A stretch of DNA of 64,000 nt from Aspidiotus rigidus (GCA_035079385.1 JAVHKY010000008.1:2650001-2714000), one strand, 5' to 3'. Shown: positions 1 to 12,650, numbered from the stretch's first letter. Numbers and translations: made by a program. Notes: a model not told the origin generated them from the sequence alone.

Positions 1-190
1 AAAAAGTCTAAATTTTTCAAGTCCCCAAAGTAGGTCAAGATCACTGACGACGCCATCAAGCGTGACAAAAAACCGCGATGATCTCTCGAGATGTTTTTCC
101 CAGGAGTAGTCCCAGTCAAAAAACCATCAAAGAATCGTGACGGTTTTTCCAAAAGTTTCCCCAATCTTATAAACAGTTTGCCGAAATCTA
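1..190. repeat. degenerate copy of the dispersed AAATTTTTCCAAGTCCCC repeat
   Basis: Contains AAATTTTTCAAGTCCCC followed by a GACG/CCATCAAGCGTGAC segment and TTTTTCCAAAAGTTTCCCC. The same motif recurs near 9.6, 16.1, 16.6, 30.3, 53.0, 54.8 and 63.6 kb, so this is one more degraded member of a high-copy family. Limits are approximate. Confidence 0.5.
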
Positions 191-237
191 CTCCACCTTT
201 TAGTTCAGCATATTTTTGCAAGTATTTATTTTTTTGA

Positions 238-257
238 GGGGGGTGGGGGGTGGGGGG
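238..257 (+). other. three G6 runs (G-quadruplex-prone tract)
   Basis: Three runs of six G separated by single T residues. Four G-tracts are needed for an intramolecular quadruplex; splitting the six-base runs could supply them. No function is implied. Confidence 0.5.
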
Positions 258-299
258 TACATTATCAAAAACCGTCCACCTCCGACTTTAAGTTACATT

Positions 300-1770
300 A
301 TTATGTTGCATAGAAGAATTTGTCTAGGTTAAATTATAGGAACCTATTTCACCTTCCATTCAGCATGAGTTTCCAACAATCTGTTTTGTTTGGGAGGGGA
401 GTTCAAAGTTTACATCTTACTTTGATGACGTCATGGATCTGAAGATACCTAATTTAAGAGAATCTGTAAAAAGGGTGTCCGTGCATTGAGCGGACGACCT
501 TCTTACAGATACCTCCTCAAAGGTAGACCCGATATTATTCACCGGGCGGTGGAATTTCCGGGTGCCCCGCTGCCATTGCAAAGCTTGCAATGTACCTGAA
601 CTTTTTTTCTTCGCACGTGAATTCGACTATCCATGTCTTTTCGCTTGTGATTTGCTACTGACGCCGCATCTATCGCCATCTTTGATGTCCCTTACGATTG
701 AACTGCATTGTATCTACGTTTTGGTATTGATCCTGGGGAGAGAGTAGAGATGAGCTTTTCTAAAACAGCGCAAAAGAAGAAAACGACGATTTTTGAAGAA
801 TGTCCACTGACTACGAGCGCTACGGAGAGAGGCACAAGAATAACGGCTGATCGTCAAAATTTCATGACATGTGCCCACTAAGAATCATGTGAAGATTTAC
901 ATTGGGCTAGTTTGATTAGAGTGGATCGGCTCCTCGCATTGATCCGAATAATCCTCAATCCTCCTCCCGACTCCTCCACTTGGAAAACGGCGTGGAATTG
1001 TTTTCTTCCTGCTAGGCTAACCCCCAAAGAGCTCATCAACTCCGCCAGAAAACCTTTAACTCAATCACTGCATAGACATCAGAAAACGGTTCAGATTTTC
1101 CTCCTCACAAACCTATTCAGTTATTTCCAAAACGTTCCTCCATCAATTTTTTAAAACTTCGAAATTCCCGGCAAACTGATCCTCTCTTCCTTTACATAGT
1201 TTCATTTATTTTTCAACCGGGAATCTATTTGATATAGAATGCCGTTTACCATCCTTCCGACAAATTGTGGTTCCCAGGACCTACTTTCAAGACGCGGAAG
1301 GATTTCTACTTTTAGGCTGCTTGTTTAAAAGGAAAGCGGGGCTTCCGAAAATGTTGAACTTAGTGCTATTTAGGAAAAAGGAACTAGAAAGAAGTTTCGA
1401 CAAACCAGCTGTGAAGGAAGGGAGGCTCGAGCTACAAGACAAGGGATCTTTGAGATTCTGCTATCCAACTATGTAATCTGGAAGAGCAGGGAGATTTCAA
1501 AAATTTTCGACCTCCACGCAACAAAAACGCCAGTATTTCTTGGAAAAATTCGGTTTTCCCCAAATAATTGGTTCTAATCAATGAAGAAAGTCGATAGCTG
1601 AAATCAAAATCGAAAAATCGTTTGATCCAATTATCAAAACAGACATCTCAAGCAGTGACAAAGTGATTATATCACGTTTAAGCAGGGAACCTGTCTTAGA
1701 GAAGGTCACGTGGAAAATATGTCTACCATCCGTTATCTTTCTGGTAAATTTCGGGCTCTGACTTTCTCTC
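300..1770. other. no gene recognised
   Basis: Short ORFs (562-747, 912-1154, 1267-1476) have no recognisable domains, no flanking splice sites worth proposing and mixed composition. Nothing supportable is seen besides one TGACGTCA palindrome near 425. Confidence 0.5.
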
Positions 1771-2080
1771 AGAACGTGAAAAAAAAAATCCTTCTCCAAG
1801 CTGTATATGGGAGGAGAAGGACTTGGAAAAATCTCGATCATCGATCGTATAGGTCAGGAATGGTTTGACCAAATTTCGACCTTTCAGCTGTATGAATGAA
1901 AGGAAAGGGAGGGCCCCAGGAGAATGACTTGAAAAATTACCGATCATCGAGCTGTATTTCTTAGGAGGGGAAAATGTCGACCATATGAAGAAGAGGAGAA
2001 GGTGGACTTGAAAAAAATTTGGCTATTCAGCTATGCACTTGGAAAAGTTTCAACTTTCGTGCTGTGAGAGACATGAAAAA
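1770..2080 (-). repeat. dispersed AAGTCC repeat, reverse orientation, several units
   Basis: Repeated blocks of the form GGAGAAGGACTTGGAAAAAT...GACC...AGCTGTAT occur about every 70-80 bp. They are the reverse complement of the ATATAGCTCGGAGGTCGAAATTTTTCCAAGTCC unit that forms clean tandem arrays at 30.3 and 63.6 kb. This copy is more decayed. Confidence 0.6.
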
Positions 2081-2089
2081 TTTTTAATC

Positions 2090-5000
2090 AAAGGATATCG
2101 TGGATGCAGAAGTTGACAAACTCGGAAGTTTTAGAGATGGCTGGTGTTGAGGGAAGCTCACGAAGATAGGACATCATCCTGGTCCTCGTACTTCACGGAA
2201 AAAAGTACTCGCTTCTGCGTCTGATCTTGAAGGGGAAGATAGAAGGTGACAAGAAGTGGTATCGGTCGCAGAATAAAGTCACATCTCCGAAACATACGTA
2301 TCCGGACAGGAGTATGCTGAGGAAATGCGTTCCCTTCGTTTCATCGGCTAACCGGAGTGCGGCAGCATGAGAAGCAGAAGAAGTCGTTCCTAATCGGTCA
2401 TCGAAATCGAATTCCCTGCTTAAGTTGAAGTTATCAGCGAGTCAACGCTGCAATTGTCCTCTGTAGTCTTTTTCTCCCTCCTGCTTTCTTAAGAATCATG
2501 GGCCCCACATGAACAAGTAATCGTCCCCTCTCGTCGGTTCTGCTTATACTCTCCTCACGAAAAATTTGAACCAACAAAATAATTCATTATTGCATAGTGA
2601 TCGATTATCGAGATCGACCTATAGAACCTACATTTTTTGCTTCGAATTTTGTATTCAGGTCCAAGTCAAATCGTTATCATTTTTTCGTGTTCGTCGATGA
2701 GGCTCCACATAGGATCACTGTGATTCAACTTCGAAAGAGTGAAACTTCATTGCATAAAGTTTTTCTGAGCGCGAGGTTGAAACGATAGACCAGAATGATA
2801 AACGAACATTGACTGTTCAGCCTGAATAAATTATCTAATGGAGTCAAGTAAGTAAGTGATGCGCGTTTAAGATGTATGTAAGAAGAATACACTGATGGTC
2901 GATAATGATGTGTGTCGACTGCATAACCGTGTAAGTATAAGCAAAGCGAAGGGGTAACATCGCGAGTACGGTATTTTTCTAGACCACTGCTAGAGATAAA
3001 ATAATGAGGATAGTGTTTACGTCGTTTTTCGCAATTTCTTCGAACGATCCGAACTTTTGACGTAATGTTTCATTTCTCAAAATTGATACGAAGGAGACGC
3101 GTCCGCGAGAGAAAGATTGATATCATATTGTTAGATTTCCTCTCGCAGTCGCATTTTCACTTCGCGAATCGAAAGGCGATAGAGTGATCGTGATTTGGTC
3201 ATTAATAAGAGCGGACACGGAATAAACTCGCGAATGACCACTCTCGTCGAATTCATGAATTCTCGGTATACGGATGAATTTCACGTATTTGACGCATTTT
3301 TTCGTATGTGCGCGTGTGCATCTCGACACGATAAAATATTCGAATTCCTTGTGCACTTTAATTGTTGCTGATACAATTAGTAATGTACTTATTTTGTAAT
3401 ACACATTTTCCGCCACACGTGTTCGATGATAAAAATAGTACTTAAATATCAAACGGAATAAGGTAATTTGCGCGAATTGTGTCTTTCCTGCTTACGCGGA
3501 AAAATATTGACTCGTAAATTCGTATAAATGGATGCTGATACAGGTGCAAAGAAGACAGACAAGTCGCCGTCTTCGTCGTCGTTACAGTCGGTACCAACGC
3601 GAATTTGGAACTTTTCGACTGCTCGGAAGCGTGGACGTATGTACGACGTTTGATTGTTAATTTAAGATGAACACTAGAATCGCCACTCAGAAATTGCGGG
3701 AAAAATACGTTTTGAGCATTGATAAAAAACAAACTCGTTCAAATTGAACAGACAGTGACCCCTCGAGCGAAGCGTGAGCAATCGCAATGACACGAAGTAC
3801 TCTTTCTAGCTAACTTCTCGATGCCTTCTTAGGGTTTCAGTTCCCTTCTCTTTGGGTATCTGTCTCGATTAAGAAGCCAAGTACGAACACTTGACAGAAT
3901 ATTTCGCGTATTTCCTATAAGTTTCGTCGTCAGGCCTCCTTTCCGAAGATCCTTTTCCATCATGTTCGCTGTTCGTGAGACCTCCTATGGCCGATCAGTC
4001 CGATAATTCATCCGATGATTGGGCTACAACCGGGGCAGGGGGTGGGTGCTTTCTTCTGGTCCTACAGCCGAAAATTCCCTACAAGGGTTACTGTCTGTAC
4101 AGTTGTTGCTAACCCCGTCGTTTTTTAGTATCCCATGCAGCACGTCTTTAGATCACTTTGCTTGCCCGCCTTGGGTTCTATAGTCCTACCCAATTTTACC
4201 TTACAAAACTTGCTTAGAGAATCTGAATTCTTCTGTTGTATTCAATGCGCCTCAATTAATTCCTCACTATCTGCTGCTCCATGGGGTCGCAATTCGCTAT
4301 CTCGAGCACTCTTGTATAGAACGAAGGGAGTGGGAGTCGGGAGATAACTGCTGCTAGAGGGAGAAGGGATGGCTGTTGACAAGTATTCTGCAGGAAATTC
4401 CCATAGAAAGGGAAAGGGGAAGTTGGGATTGGGTAGTTCAGTTAACTGGATGCAGAAATATCGTCTGAGGATGCGAGTTACAGATTAGAGCTCTTCAAAA
4501 ATACAACATAAAAGGTCTATCGAAGCCAAGAGACGAATTGTTTCAACTTTCTAATGGTAGACGATTCTTCCATCGAGTTTTCTTTCGACAAGTTCTCCAG
4601 GTTTTTGAAGCAACTTCCTCAAGTTTATCTGATGCTAATGTCTTACGCAATCGGACGATCCATTCTCTTCAATAACAATGGTATGGATTTGGAAGTAATT
4701 GATGGAGGACCGGAGAAGTCGCAGAGATTTTGGAGGATGTTCAACAAACAAGTTGTTTGTTTCCATGAGGGCAAGGAGGGATTGAAAAATTTAGGCTCCT
4801 GATAAGTGTATCCAATTTTGAGGTGGGGTAGAGCAATTTCTTCAGAATTATGACCGAGGAAAAGAGATCTTTTTGATTTTCTTTAGTTCATTGTTCGTTA
4901 TATCAAAATTTGTTAGTAGCCAACAGATGTAACGAGCTGCATTGTGCCTCTTATGCAACTAACAGTCTGTTAACGACTTCGTTTAACTTGGGAGTGAAAA

Positions 5001-6590
5001 ACCCGCCCTTAGTAATTGAGGCCCGCGGTAAAAAGATTTGGGATCGGCAGCTGATGACACCATGGGATTACGAATTTTTCAGGAGAGAGGTGGCTTGTTT
5101 AGCTACGCCATCTTCTGCGTCGTGATCTGCTAGATACATGTGCCCCAAAAATTCGAAATCCAGGTGGAGGTCACGAGAGAAAGAGAGTCGGCGAGGAAGA
5201 ATTATTCTTGGGAGACTTGCAGGTACATCGTGTATGCAGGGAGAACTGCGTTTATTTTAGCGGATGAGTTTCTTATTCGAACAGATTTAATGTCACCCAT
5301 TAATCGAATGTGCGTGTGTTGCCTTGAAGACACCACGAGGAAGTCGATTTACATACTAGTCTTCCGCAGATCCGGGGCTGGGAAACTTCTCCATAATTGT
5401 TAGCATTCTAAATGATGAAGTGTTTTTCACCCCTCTCTACTTCGTTGTAACGCAAGGGTCCAGAGGGTCAAATGTGAATATCCCAATTCGGTATGAAATC
5501 GAAGGTGGCTCCCCTGGCTTCACCAATTACTGTCCTTTAGTAAACATTTCACCACGTCCTTTCCCAACGTCCGATGTAATTAGCGTTCACAGAATCCAAT
5601 ACAGGTTGCAAGGATTTACCGACGTAGACTTCCAGCTTTTCAAAACAAGCGACAATAATCAATAGTGGCATTCTGTTCGTGTTCTTTCTACAGCCCATAT
5701 CCGCGTACTCACTTTTGTATATTTTGCAACAGATGAAATAATCAACCTCCCACAGAACTTGACGAAAAAGCCCGCGGAATTTCTTTGATAATGAGTTGAA
5801 TTTTCTAGTGTAAGGTTATCACTCGTGTCCAGAGTTCGAACGCCTTCAAAAAAAGCGCAATTTTGCAGATTCCGTGCACTGCAAGCGTTATCGAACATTT
5901 CATTTTGCGCCAAAAATTCTAAAAAAATAAGTTCAGATACCCTACAATAGTACCGTTAGGGTCATTTTGAAAAACCTTTAGCATTGCAAGAGTGAATTTT
6001 ATTAGAAACTAGCAAAACGACAAATTATTGCGAAAAACGTACGATCACTTTCTAGATTCGAAAATGTTGGCAAAACGAGGAATTAATCATGTTTTTTACG
6101 ACAGCTAAAATCAGTCAATCACAGGGGAATGAGATGAGCTGCGTATCAGCCATGTAATTGAGGTCAATCGAGCAGTAAGTCACACAATTCTGTTTACTAA
6201 TTTTCTCTGCAGCAGTCATAATGATATACTTACCATTTTTGCGCGAAAACAATCTTAAAAAAACATCTTATTTACTCAGACACAATGTATATGAAATGAG
6301 GTCGCGACGATTAACGCAAATCGACGATTAAAAACAGGGGAAGAATTTTTTATAACTGATAAACTCGTGTATCTTCGAGTGTGTTCACATAAATAAGAAG
6401 GTAGAAAAATTGTGAACTTATTCGATACGAAACAAGTAGACGCCACTCTTCATTCGTCCTAAAACGATGTGGCTTAGAGGAGGTCGACGAAAAATGATTC
6501 GGCTTGTTGAGAGGCACAGATGTAAATTGAAATTACAGGATTAAATTTAGAAATGTCAGCCTGAGTGCGAGGTTATACTGCTCAAGTTAA
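2090..6590. other. unique sequence without recognised gene
   Basis: Mostly non-repetitive sequence of balanced composition. The ORFs here (for example 3123-3452 and 3442-3732 on the minus strand, 4554-4802 and 5140-5403 on the plus strand) are short and show no family motif or supporting exon structure. It lies 5' of the first recognised E93 coding exon, so undetected 5' UTR exons or enhancers of that gene are possible, but nothing specific is visible. Confidence 0.5.
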
Positions 6591-6699
6591 GTTATGAAAA
6601 GCGCGCTCAAAATTATGTGCTTCATTTCCAGTAAATTCTGGTTCCAATGCTTAAGGGAGTGGGGCTGTTCAAGACTCAAAAAACTTTTCACTTCCGAGG

Positions 6700-6830
6700 A
6701 TCATAGAAGAGGAGAGAGACTTGGAAAAATTTCGACAACCAGAAGGATTCGAGAGAATTTAGACTTTCGAACTATGTATACCGGGAAGAGAAGAGGGAGG
6801 GGGTACAAGGACCTAGACGAAATATTGATT
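6700..6830 (-). repeat. dispersed AAGTCC-type repeat, reverse orientation
   Basis: GAGAGACTTGGAAAAATTTCGACAAC and a nearby GAACTATGTATACCGGGAAGAG are reverse-orientation versions of the dispersed minisatellite unit. The 124-codon ORF 6594-6968 runs through this repeat and is not considered a gene. Confidence 0.5.
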
Positions 6831-6965
6831 TATGTAGATCAGAAGTGGAGATGGGACTTCTACTCCAATCTCTTGGAGGACCCGAAAAGCTTGCCTCGCT
6901 CACGCCTCACACAAATAGAGGTCCATCATCCCCACGTTGCCTGCTTCACTTTTTTCAACTTCTCA

Positions 6966-7345
6966 TGAAGATATTTGTTGAAGCAGCCCTGACCGCTTAA
7001 CACCTGCGTCAGGTGAAAGTCCAGCTGACTATGGTCTTGGTTTGTCCACTCATCAAGGTCGCGCATTAACACACGAGTTGTCCATTTCCCAACTCACTCT
7101 GGGCAATTCTTTCTTTCCATTTCTCAAACAAGGAGGGCCTGGTCTCCTACTGCTAGTATGCAAAGAGTCTCCGTCGACACAGTGCGGTGGGTATTGACAC
7201 ACCTCAGCGCTGCTCTTCGTTGATCTTTACCATCTCTCTCCTTCTTTAACGTATTTTCATTGAGTTGGCCCATACTGGGGCGCCATATAGGAGGATCGAG
7301 AAGGCGGTGCTCATCATGATCCTTCTTCTTGCTTCTCTCGGTATT
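6966..7345 (-). pseudogene. R1-type LINE fragment (C-terminal part of the reverse transcriptase ORF)
   Basis: Minus-strand translation in shifting frames gives the conserved C-terminal region of R1-like non-LTR retrotransposon ORF2. An upstream part reads LLYGAPVWANS, followed by a segment like ALRCVNTHRTVSTETLCILA. A downstream part contains TRVLMRDLDEWTN, then DFHLTQVLSGQGCFNKYL, which matches the usual TR-L-DL-W and LTQ-LSGHGCF-YL blocks. Several frameshifts and stops separate the blocks, so it is dead. Neither end, poly(A) tail nor target-site duplication is obvious. It is a different clade from the RNase H-bearing LINE at 10.3 kb. Confidence 0.8.
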
Positions 7346-7822
7346 CCCAGCTAGAGATCAGGAAGAAGATTAATGAGAAGAGAATCTTGACCAGCCAACC
7401 TCTTGTTTGAGGGTGAGGGACTGGGAAACATTACGACCATCAAACAATTAAGTGTGGTTGGACCTCGGACTTACTTTAGGAACTTCGAAATGTTTTGATT
7501 TCCGATCGATTCGAACGGTAGAAAACTAGTCCTCGCTTAGCCTCAATTAACGTTCGTAATTAGTGAAAGAGACGCCACGAGCAGCGAATGAGGCGAGCTA
7601 TAAAATTTAAATCACAAAATTATTAATTCAATTATTTTTCTGGTCTCTTTCTCCAAATTGCTTCTTCGTTGTCACTTTTCTGGAGTTCGATCGATAAAGA
7701 AATTCGAGATTTCACTTTCGTGGTTACATTTTTGTTTTGCCAAACCAAATGCGTTGCGCTGCCATTCCAACTTCCTCGGAAGTTCTACAAAATTTTCCTG
7801 ATCAGATCTCACACTAAATATA

Positions 7823-7825
<3 letters not shown>

Positions 7826-7867
<42 letters not shown>
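7826..7867. repeat. (CT)n microsatellite
   Basis: About 42 bp of uninterrupted TC/CT dinucleotide repeat. Overlapping ORFs on both strands (7669-8007 plus, 7672-7869 minus) are low-complexity artefacts of it. Confidence 0.98.
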
Positions 7868-7869
<2 letters not shown>

Positions 7870-7873
<4 letters not shown>

Positions 7874-9480
7874 AGTTTTGTGAGTCAAATGTCTTTTTGA
7901 GTGTTTCTCAAGCTTCAGACCTAACGATAGCTAATTTCTATTTCTATCTACTATTTTCTTCTCCTGCTCTATCTTATTTTCTCCTCTCGCTGAATCACAT
8001 ATTATGAAGTTCGCGGCTCTACCTAGAGAAACGATTGTTGTTGAAAATTTTAAACTCACTAATTTTGTCGAATGCGATGTGTTTACGGGAATAATGTTTT
8101 ACGACTCACGTGCCGATATTGTGTTCACATAGTGGGAATTTTCAATACAATTCATTCGACTCATTCTAAGATGATGGTACGTTGACCTGAGATATTAAAT
8201 TGTATCTATTGCGCAATAGTGCGCGGTCTGTAAGAAATTGTTTATCTCTTTATCGTACTAAGTGTTCAGATGCGCTCTGTACACTTTTTATACTTCTACT
8301 TTCAATTAGATGTTGAATTTGTATATAACTATAATGCAACGACAAAGAGCCTTATTGGAATGAAAAATAATATTTGGTGAAGAAATCACAGATAGAAGTC
8401 TTACAAAAATTTTCTTCGTTTCTGTTCAGTTTCGTCTTCCCAGAATTTCGCGATAAATCGAATGAATTTTCGATCGTAGAGGTTATCTTCTTCGCAATAA
8501 TAAAACGTCACGCGAGCTCAGATTTTTCGAGAATGAAAAATTTCTAACGAATAAACTTTTGATATCTATGTTAATTCGGCTGACGTTAGAGAGAATGATG
8601 ATAACTCGTTTTTCATTTATGAGAGGAGTTGGTTGAGATTAGTTCATAAATGAGATCGTGTTTGAAAGCAGCTTGATGAAAAGAATGCTTTTGATGTGAA
8701 AGACTTGTGCCGCGCCGTAAACTTACTGCAGTTTCTATGAGTAACTTCTCAATACTTCGTTCAGATAGTTTTCACCAAGTATTATTGACGGGTCGAGTGC
8801 CCTCTTCAGTCATTAATAAGTTATGTATTTGTGGCTGAGGACAAGTACTACCTCAGTTATGAAGTCAGGAAAATGAATCTTAATATGAGAATAGGGGTGG
8901 TCACTGCAACTAGTTTCTGGGCTCATTCAATCAACACAATTTTCTCATCAAAAGTCGCTATTATGGTTTTGGTATCGTGGTTAGTCCGATAAGCTGTTCT
9001 CATAAGCGTGGGTGATACTATTCCACTGCCCGAAGAATGTTTTCTCTCACTTTTCTAGATAATTAGAGTTTTTTTTTAGCCCAGGGGGAGGGAAAATATG
9101 CCCATTGATTCTCCTTCCATTCATGAATTTTTGAAATTGAGGTACAAATTTTTTCTAGTGAAGTTTCCCAACAGATTTTCGGCAAATTTAAATTTAATCT
9201 CTTCGAAGTTGTTGACGACTTCAATAATACGGAGGGAGGAGGAGGGTTATTCTATTTTGACAGTGAATTTTGAACCGTTTGCAAAGCAAAGGGCGAGTGA
9301 GCTGAGAATATCTAAGAAAAGGGAGTGCTAAAAAAGAGAATTGGTCGATTTTTTGGATTATTCACATAGTTTGAAATTTTTTCTGGCTTGATTGCACATG
9401 GAAGTAAAGTAGGTAAAATGAGGAGGAGACGGGGGAAGTTCTTTTTTCTTCAATAATAGAGGGCCCTCACCAGAACGACC
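7870..9480. other. unique sequence without recognised gene
   Basis: Non-repetitive, CpG-containing sequence. The plus-strand ORF 9098-9331 has no recognisable domain. No tRNA or conserved coding block was seen. Confidence 0.5.
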
Positions 9481-9489
9481 CCTTCCTTA

Positions 9490-9735
9490 ACAAAATTAGG
9501 CGCAGTGAACCTGTTCTATGGGTCAAATTGGTTTTGGTATTAAGAATTCAAATTGAAATCTTGAAGATTCTCAAGTTTTCCTGAGTCCCTGGTATCATGC
9601 TGTATATAGCCTAAAAGTAAAAATTTTTCTGAGTCCCTTTCTTTCCTACCATATATTATGGATTTTTCTCAGTCCTTATCCTGTCATACATAACTCGAAG
9701 GTCGAAATTTTTTCAAGACCCTCCCTATCGCTACT
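9490..9735 (+). repeat. hairpin-headed dispersed element, family B (partial)
   Basis: Begins with GCAGTGAACCTGTTCTATGG and continues GTCAAATTGGTTTTGGTATT, shared almost word for word with 54672-54911 and 15905 onward. It then runs into units of the AAATTTTTCTGAGTCCC/CATATATAG minisatellite. The hairpin at the start (ACAGG-GAA-CCTGT in the 54.7-kb copy) is degraded here, and no matching right end was found. Confidence 0.6.
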
Positions 9736-9769
9736 CGCAGACAAAATACGTACCTAGTAATAATTAAAT

Positions 9770-9965
9770 AACGAGGACAATCGAGAATCTTAAAATCATG
9801 TTTGACCAGAACATCAATAGTCGAACCGAGGCGATTTCGATGTCCATTTTCAGTCGACATTAAAATCTAGCGCCAAAAGTCGATCCATTGCGGAGCTCGA
9901 TTCTGAAACCTTATCAACACAGCGCGGATTCCTCGGTATTTGTCGAATCACTTTGCTAAGGACGA
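9770..9965 (+). repeat. GTCGA-rich dispersed repeat, internal block
   Basis: Contains CGAGAATCTTAAAATCATG, TTGACCAGAACATC, TTTTCAGTCGACATTAAAAT and CGATTCTGAAACCTTATC, in the same order as 37440-37620. This is a conserved block of the GTCGA-rich repeat family outside its tandem arrays. Confidence 0.65.
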
Positions 9966-10040
9966 GAAGCTTGAAAATCAGATGGAAGTTCATTTTAGGG
10001 GTAGCGAGGAAAACAAATTTCATCTTGCCGAAAAATGTCG

Positions 10041-10304
10041 AAGGCTAAAAATGACCATTTTGTTAAATATCGTCTAAAATTATGAAATGTTGGACAAAAT
10101 TTACTTAGTTTTGCTTAAAATTTAGCAATTTTGGTGAAAATTGGACAGTTTTTTTCGAAAATATTATTTTTAGTTCAAAGTTGAAAAATTAAAAATTGTG
10201 ATTGAAAAATTGCTAGGATTTTTTATTGATGAGTTTGATCCCCAAAAATCGTTTATTTTGGTCAAAATCACCTCATTTTGGTCGTAAATTGAATAATTCT
10301 GGTC

Positions 10305-10305
<1 letters not shown>
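10041..10305 (+). repeat. first copy of a recent ~332-bp tandem duplication (left part)
   Basis: 265 bp that match 12320-12584 with no gap and only two substitutions that I can see. The unit continues on the other side of the LINE (from about 12256, AAATTTGTAAAAGCACTG). The duplication therefore existed before the LINE landed inside this first copy. Confidence 0.9.
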
Positions 10306-10359
<54 letters not shown>

Positions 10360-12255
10360 CTTTATTTAACAAGCATTGAAGCAACACTAATGGGCTATTT
10401 GCTTGATGTATAACATTATCAGTTAATTAGACAACTTATGTGAATATGGTAAGATGAACGAAAAATGAAAAAGGGAAAAGTAAATCTTATTTTAGATGTA
10501 GGTATATCATAAATACCTATACCTATTATAGCCATGAAAATGAAAAAAGAAAGAATGTTTTAATAATAAATTGTAATGAAAAGTATAGGTGTTACAGGTT
10601 TTGTTCAGTTTGTCAAATGAGGAGGAAAATTTCGGAGTCAGTTAAGTATTGTATCAGTTGGTGAGTGAGTGAGGTGTCATTTGTTAGTGCTTGTATTCTG
10701 GAGTGGGGAATATTGTATGTGTTTCGTAGGGACGTTAGTTCAGTACATGTGAAAATATGATTTACGTCCATTGTGTCTAAGTGGCATATGTGGCATTCAG
10801 GCGGTTCGGAATTTGAAAAAAGATGTGAGTGGGTGAGACGTGTGTGGCCTATTCTGAGTCGTGAAAGAATGGATGTTTCTTTTCTGGATGATCTTGTTGA
10901 GATATTCTCTAAAGGATTATCTTTGATGGGGAGGAGTTTGTTGTTGGTTTGGTTGGACCAAAACTGAGACCATTTTGTGAGTATATAGGTGCGATGGTGA
11001 TTTTTGATGTCTGATGAAGGAATTTTCCATGAGAGTGATATTCGGCCGAGCTTTGTTGAATCCTTGGCCGCTTGGTCTACTTCGTCACTTCGTGATAAGC
11101 CTATGTGTGCTGGGACCCAGACTAGTGTGACGGATGATGAGGCTTGTGTTATGGCGTGGATGATGGCGAGTATTCTTTGGATGATCGGATTATTTGAGAA
11201 AATATTTTGTATTCCTGAAAATGATGATAGTGAATCAGTGAGTATTAGATAGTGGTTATTTTGTGTGAGGGTTGATATTTCCTGAAGACATCTGAGAATG
11301 GCGAAAAGTTCTGCTGTGAAAATTGACGCCATGTTGCGTATGCGAAATTTGAAAAGTGAATTATTGATCGAGAATGCTATGCCTGTTTTATTGTTAAGTC
11401 GTGACCCGTCAGTGAAGCAGTGAATATGTGATTTGTAGTTGTTAAGCAAGTTTTGCACCTCTGTTCGGAGTTCTTTGTTTGGGGTAGATGAAGAGAATTT
11501 AGTAAGTTCGTCGTCGAAGTGTCCCGTGTGCAATGCCCAAGGGGGAACTGAGTTGAAAATATGTAGTAGGGAATTGAATGCGAATTTCTTATTGTGAATA
11601 TGCTGTAAATTTAATTTCATATGTTTTGAAGTATGCCGAGAGAATTTTTGATTGTTTGTGGGGGCGAAAAGGTGGTCGAATATCGGAGAGTTCTGGTTTC
11701 CAGATACACTGGCCAGGAAAGAGTTAGTCAGTATTTGTCTACGGTATTCGAGGGGGGGTTCTCCGGCTTCAGCGCATAGGCTGAGACTAGGGCTTGTTCG
11801 AAAAGCGCCTAGAACCAGGCGGAGTGCTGCGTTTTGAATTGGTTCTAATGTGAATAGAGTTGATTTTTTGGCTAGGCCGTAGATTGGGGCGCCGTAATCT
11901 AGTTGTGAACGGATTAAGCTGCGATAAAGTTGTAAAAGGATTTTGTTGTTGCATCCTGTACTGGGGTGTGCAAGATACTTCAGTATATTGAGGGTACGGT
12001 TACACTTTCCTTTAAGGTATTTGATATGTGGTGTCCATGTCTGAGTCTGGTCGAAGTGTAGTCCGAGGAATTTTGTTGTGATTTCGGTATGAATTGTCTT
12101 TCCGTTTAATATTAGCGGTTGGATGGTTGGTATGGGCCTTCTGTGTCGGAAAATAATGAGGTGTGTTTTCTTTTCTGAAAAACGGAAACCATTTTCGGAC
12201 GCCCATTCTGTTAGATTGTCAAGGTGTTTCTGGAGTAAGCGGTGTGCTCGGCTGG
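10306..12255 (-). mobile_element. 5'-truncated non-LTR retrotransposon (LINE) with long poly(A)
   Basis: A minus-strand LINE insertion of about 1.95 kb. Its 3' end is a 54-nt poly(A) (T run 10306-10359) preceded by TTAAATAAAG. Its 5' end breaks off inside the reverse-transcriptase domain at about 12255, the usual result of incomplete target-primed reverse transcription. It sits inside one unit of a 332-bp tandem duplication. Only a very short or no target-site duplication is evident. The intact long poly(A) and single open frame suggest a recent insertion. Confidence 0.92.
10613..12255 (-). pseudogene. LINE ORF2 remnant: RT thumb region, RNase H and C-terminal CCHC-like motif
   Basis: One open frame of roughly 545 codons, truncated at its N-terminus. 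It starts after the catalytic YADD box, in the segment reading LTEWASENGFRFSEKKT. An RNase H domain follows, with CFTDGSRLNN, then FTAELFAILRCL, LILTDSLSS and LVWVPAHIGLSRSDEVD, which supply the expected D-E-D-D acidic residues. The C-terminus holds CHICHLDTMDVNHIFTC, a cysteine-histidine motif typical of I/R1/LOA-group LINEs. Without the endonuclease and RT core it cannot transpose by itself. The apparent N-terminal residues before SRAHRLLQK are read from flanking repeat DNA, which also encodes the same residues at 12449-12655, so they are not part of the element. Confidence 0.9.
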
Positions 12256-12650
12256 AAATTTGTAAAAGCACTGAAAAAACTTTTTTTTTCACTTTTTTTT
12301 AAAATGCCGAATAATGCCGAAGGCTAAAAATGACCATTTTGTTAAATATCGTCTAAAATTATGAAATGTTGGACAAAATTTACTTAGTTTTGCTTAAAAT
12401 TTAGCAATTTTGGTGAAAATTGAACAGTTTTTTTCGAAAATATTATTTTTAGTTCAAAGTTGAAAAATTAAAAATTGTGATTGAAAAATTGCTAGGATTT
12501 TTTATTGATGAGTTTGATCCCCAAAAATCGTTTATTTTGGTCAAAATCACCTCATTTTGGTCGTAAATTGAATAATTCCGGTCGTAAATTTGTAAAAACA
12601 CTGAAAAAACTTTTTTTTTCACTTTTTTTTTAAATTCCCGAATAATGCCG
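12256..12650 (+). repeat. right remainder of copy 1 and full second copy of the ~332-bp tandem duplication
   Basis: 12256-12319 completes the unit interrupted by the LINE. 12320-12650 is the second unit, ending GCCGAATAATGCCGAA-like. AT-rich, no coding content. Confidence 0.85.

Noticed and set aside
7669..8007. ORFs rich in Leu-Ser or Arg-Glu dipeptides
   Set aside because: They are translations of the (CT)n microsatellite.
10041..12584. The 265-bp direct repeats flanking the LINE as a giant target-site duplication
   Set aside because: The repeated unit continues past the LINE's 5' end and past the second copy with the same sequence, which a pre-existing tandem duplication explains better.
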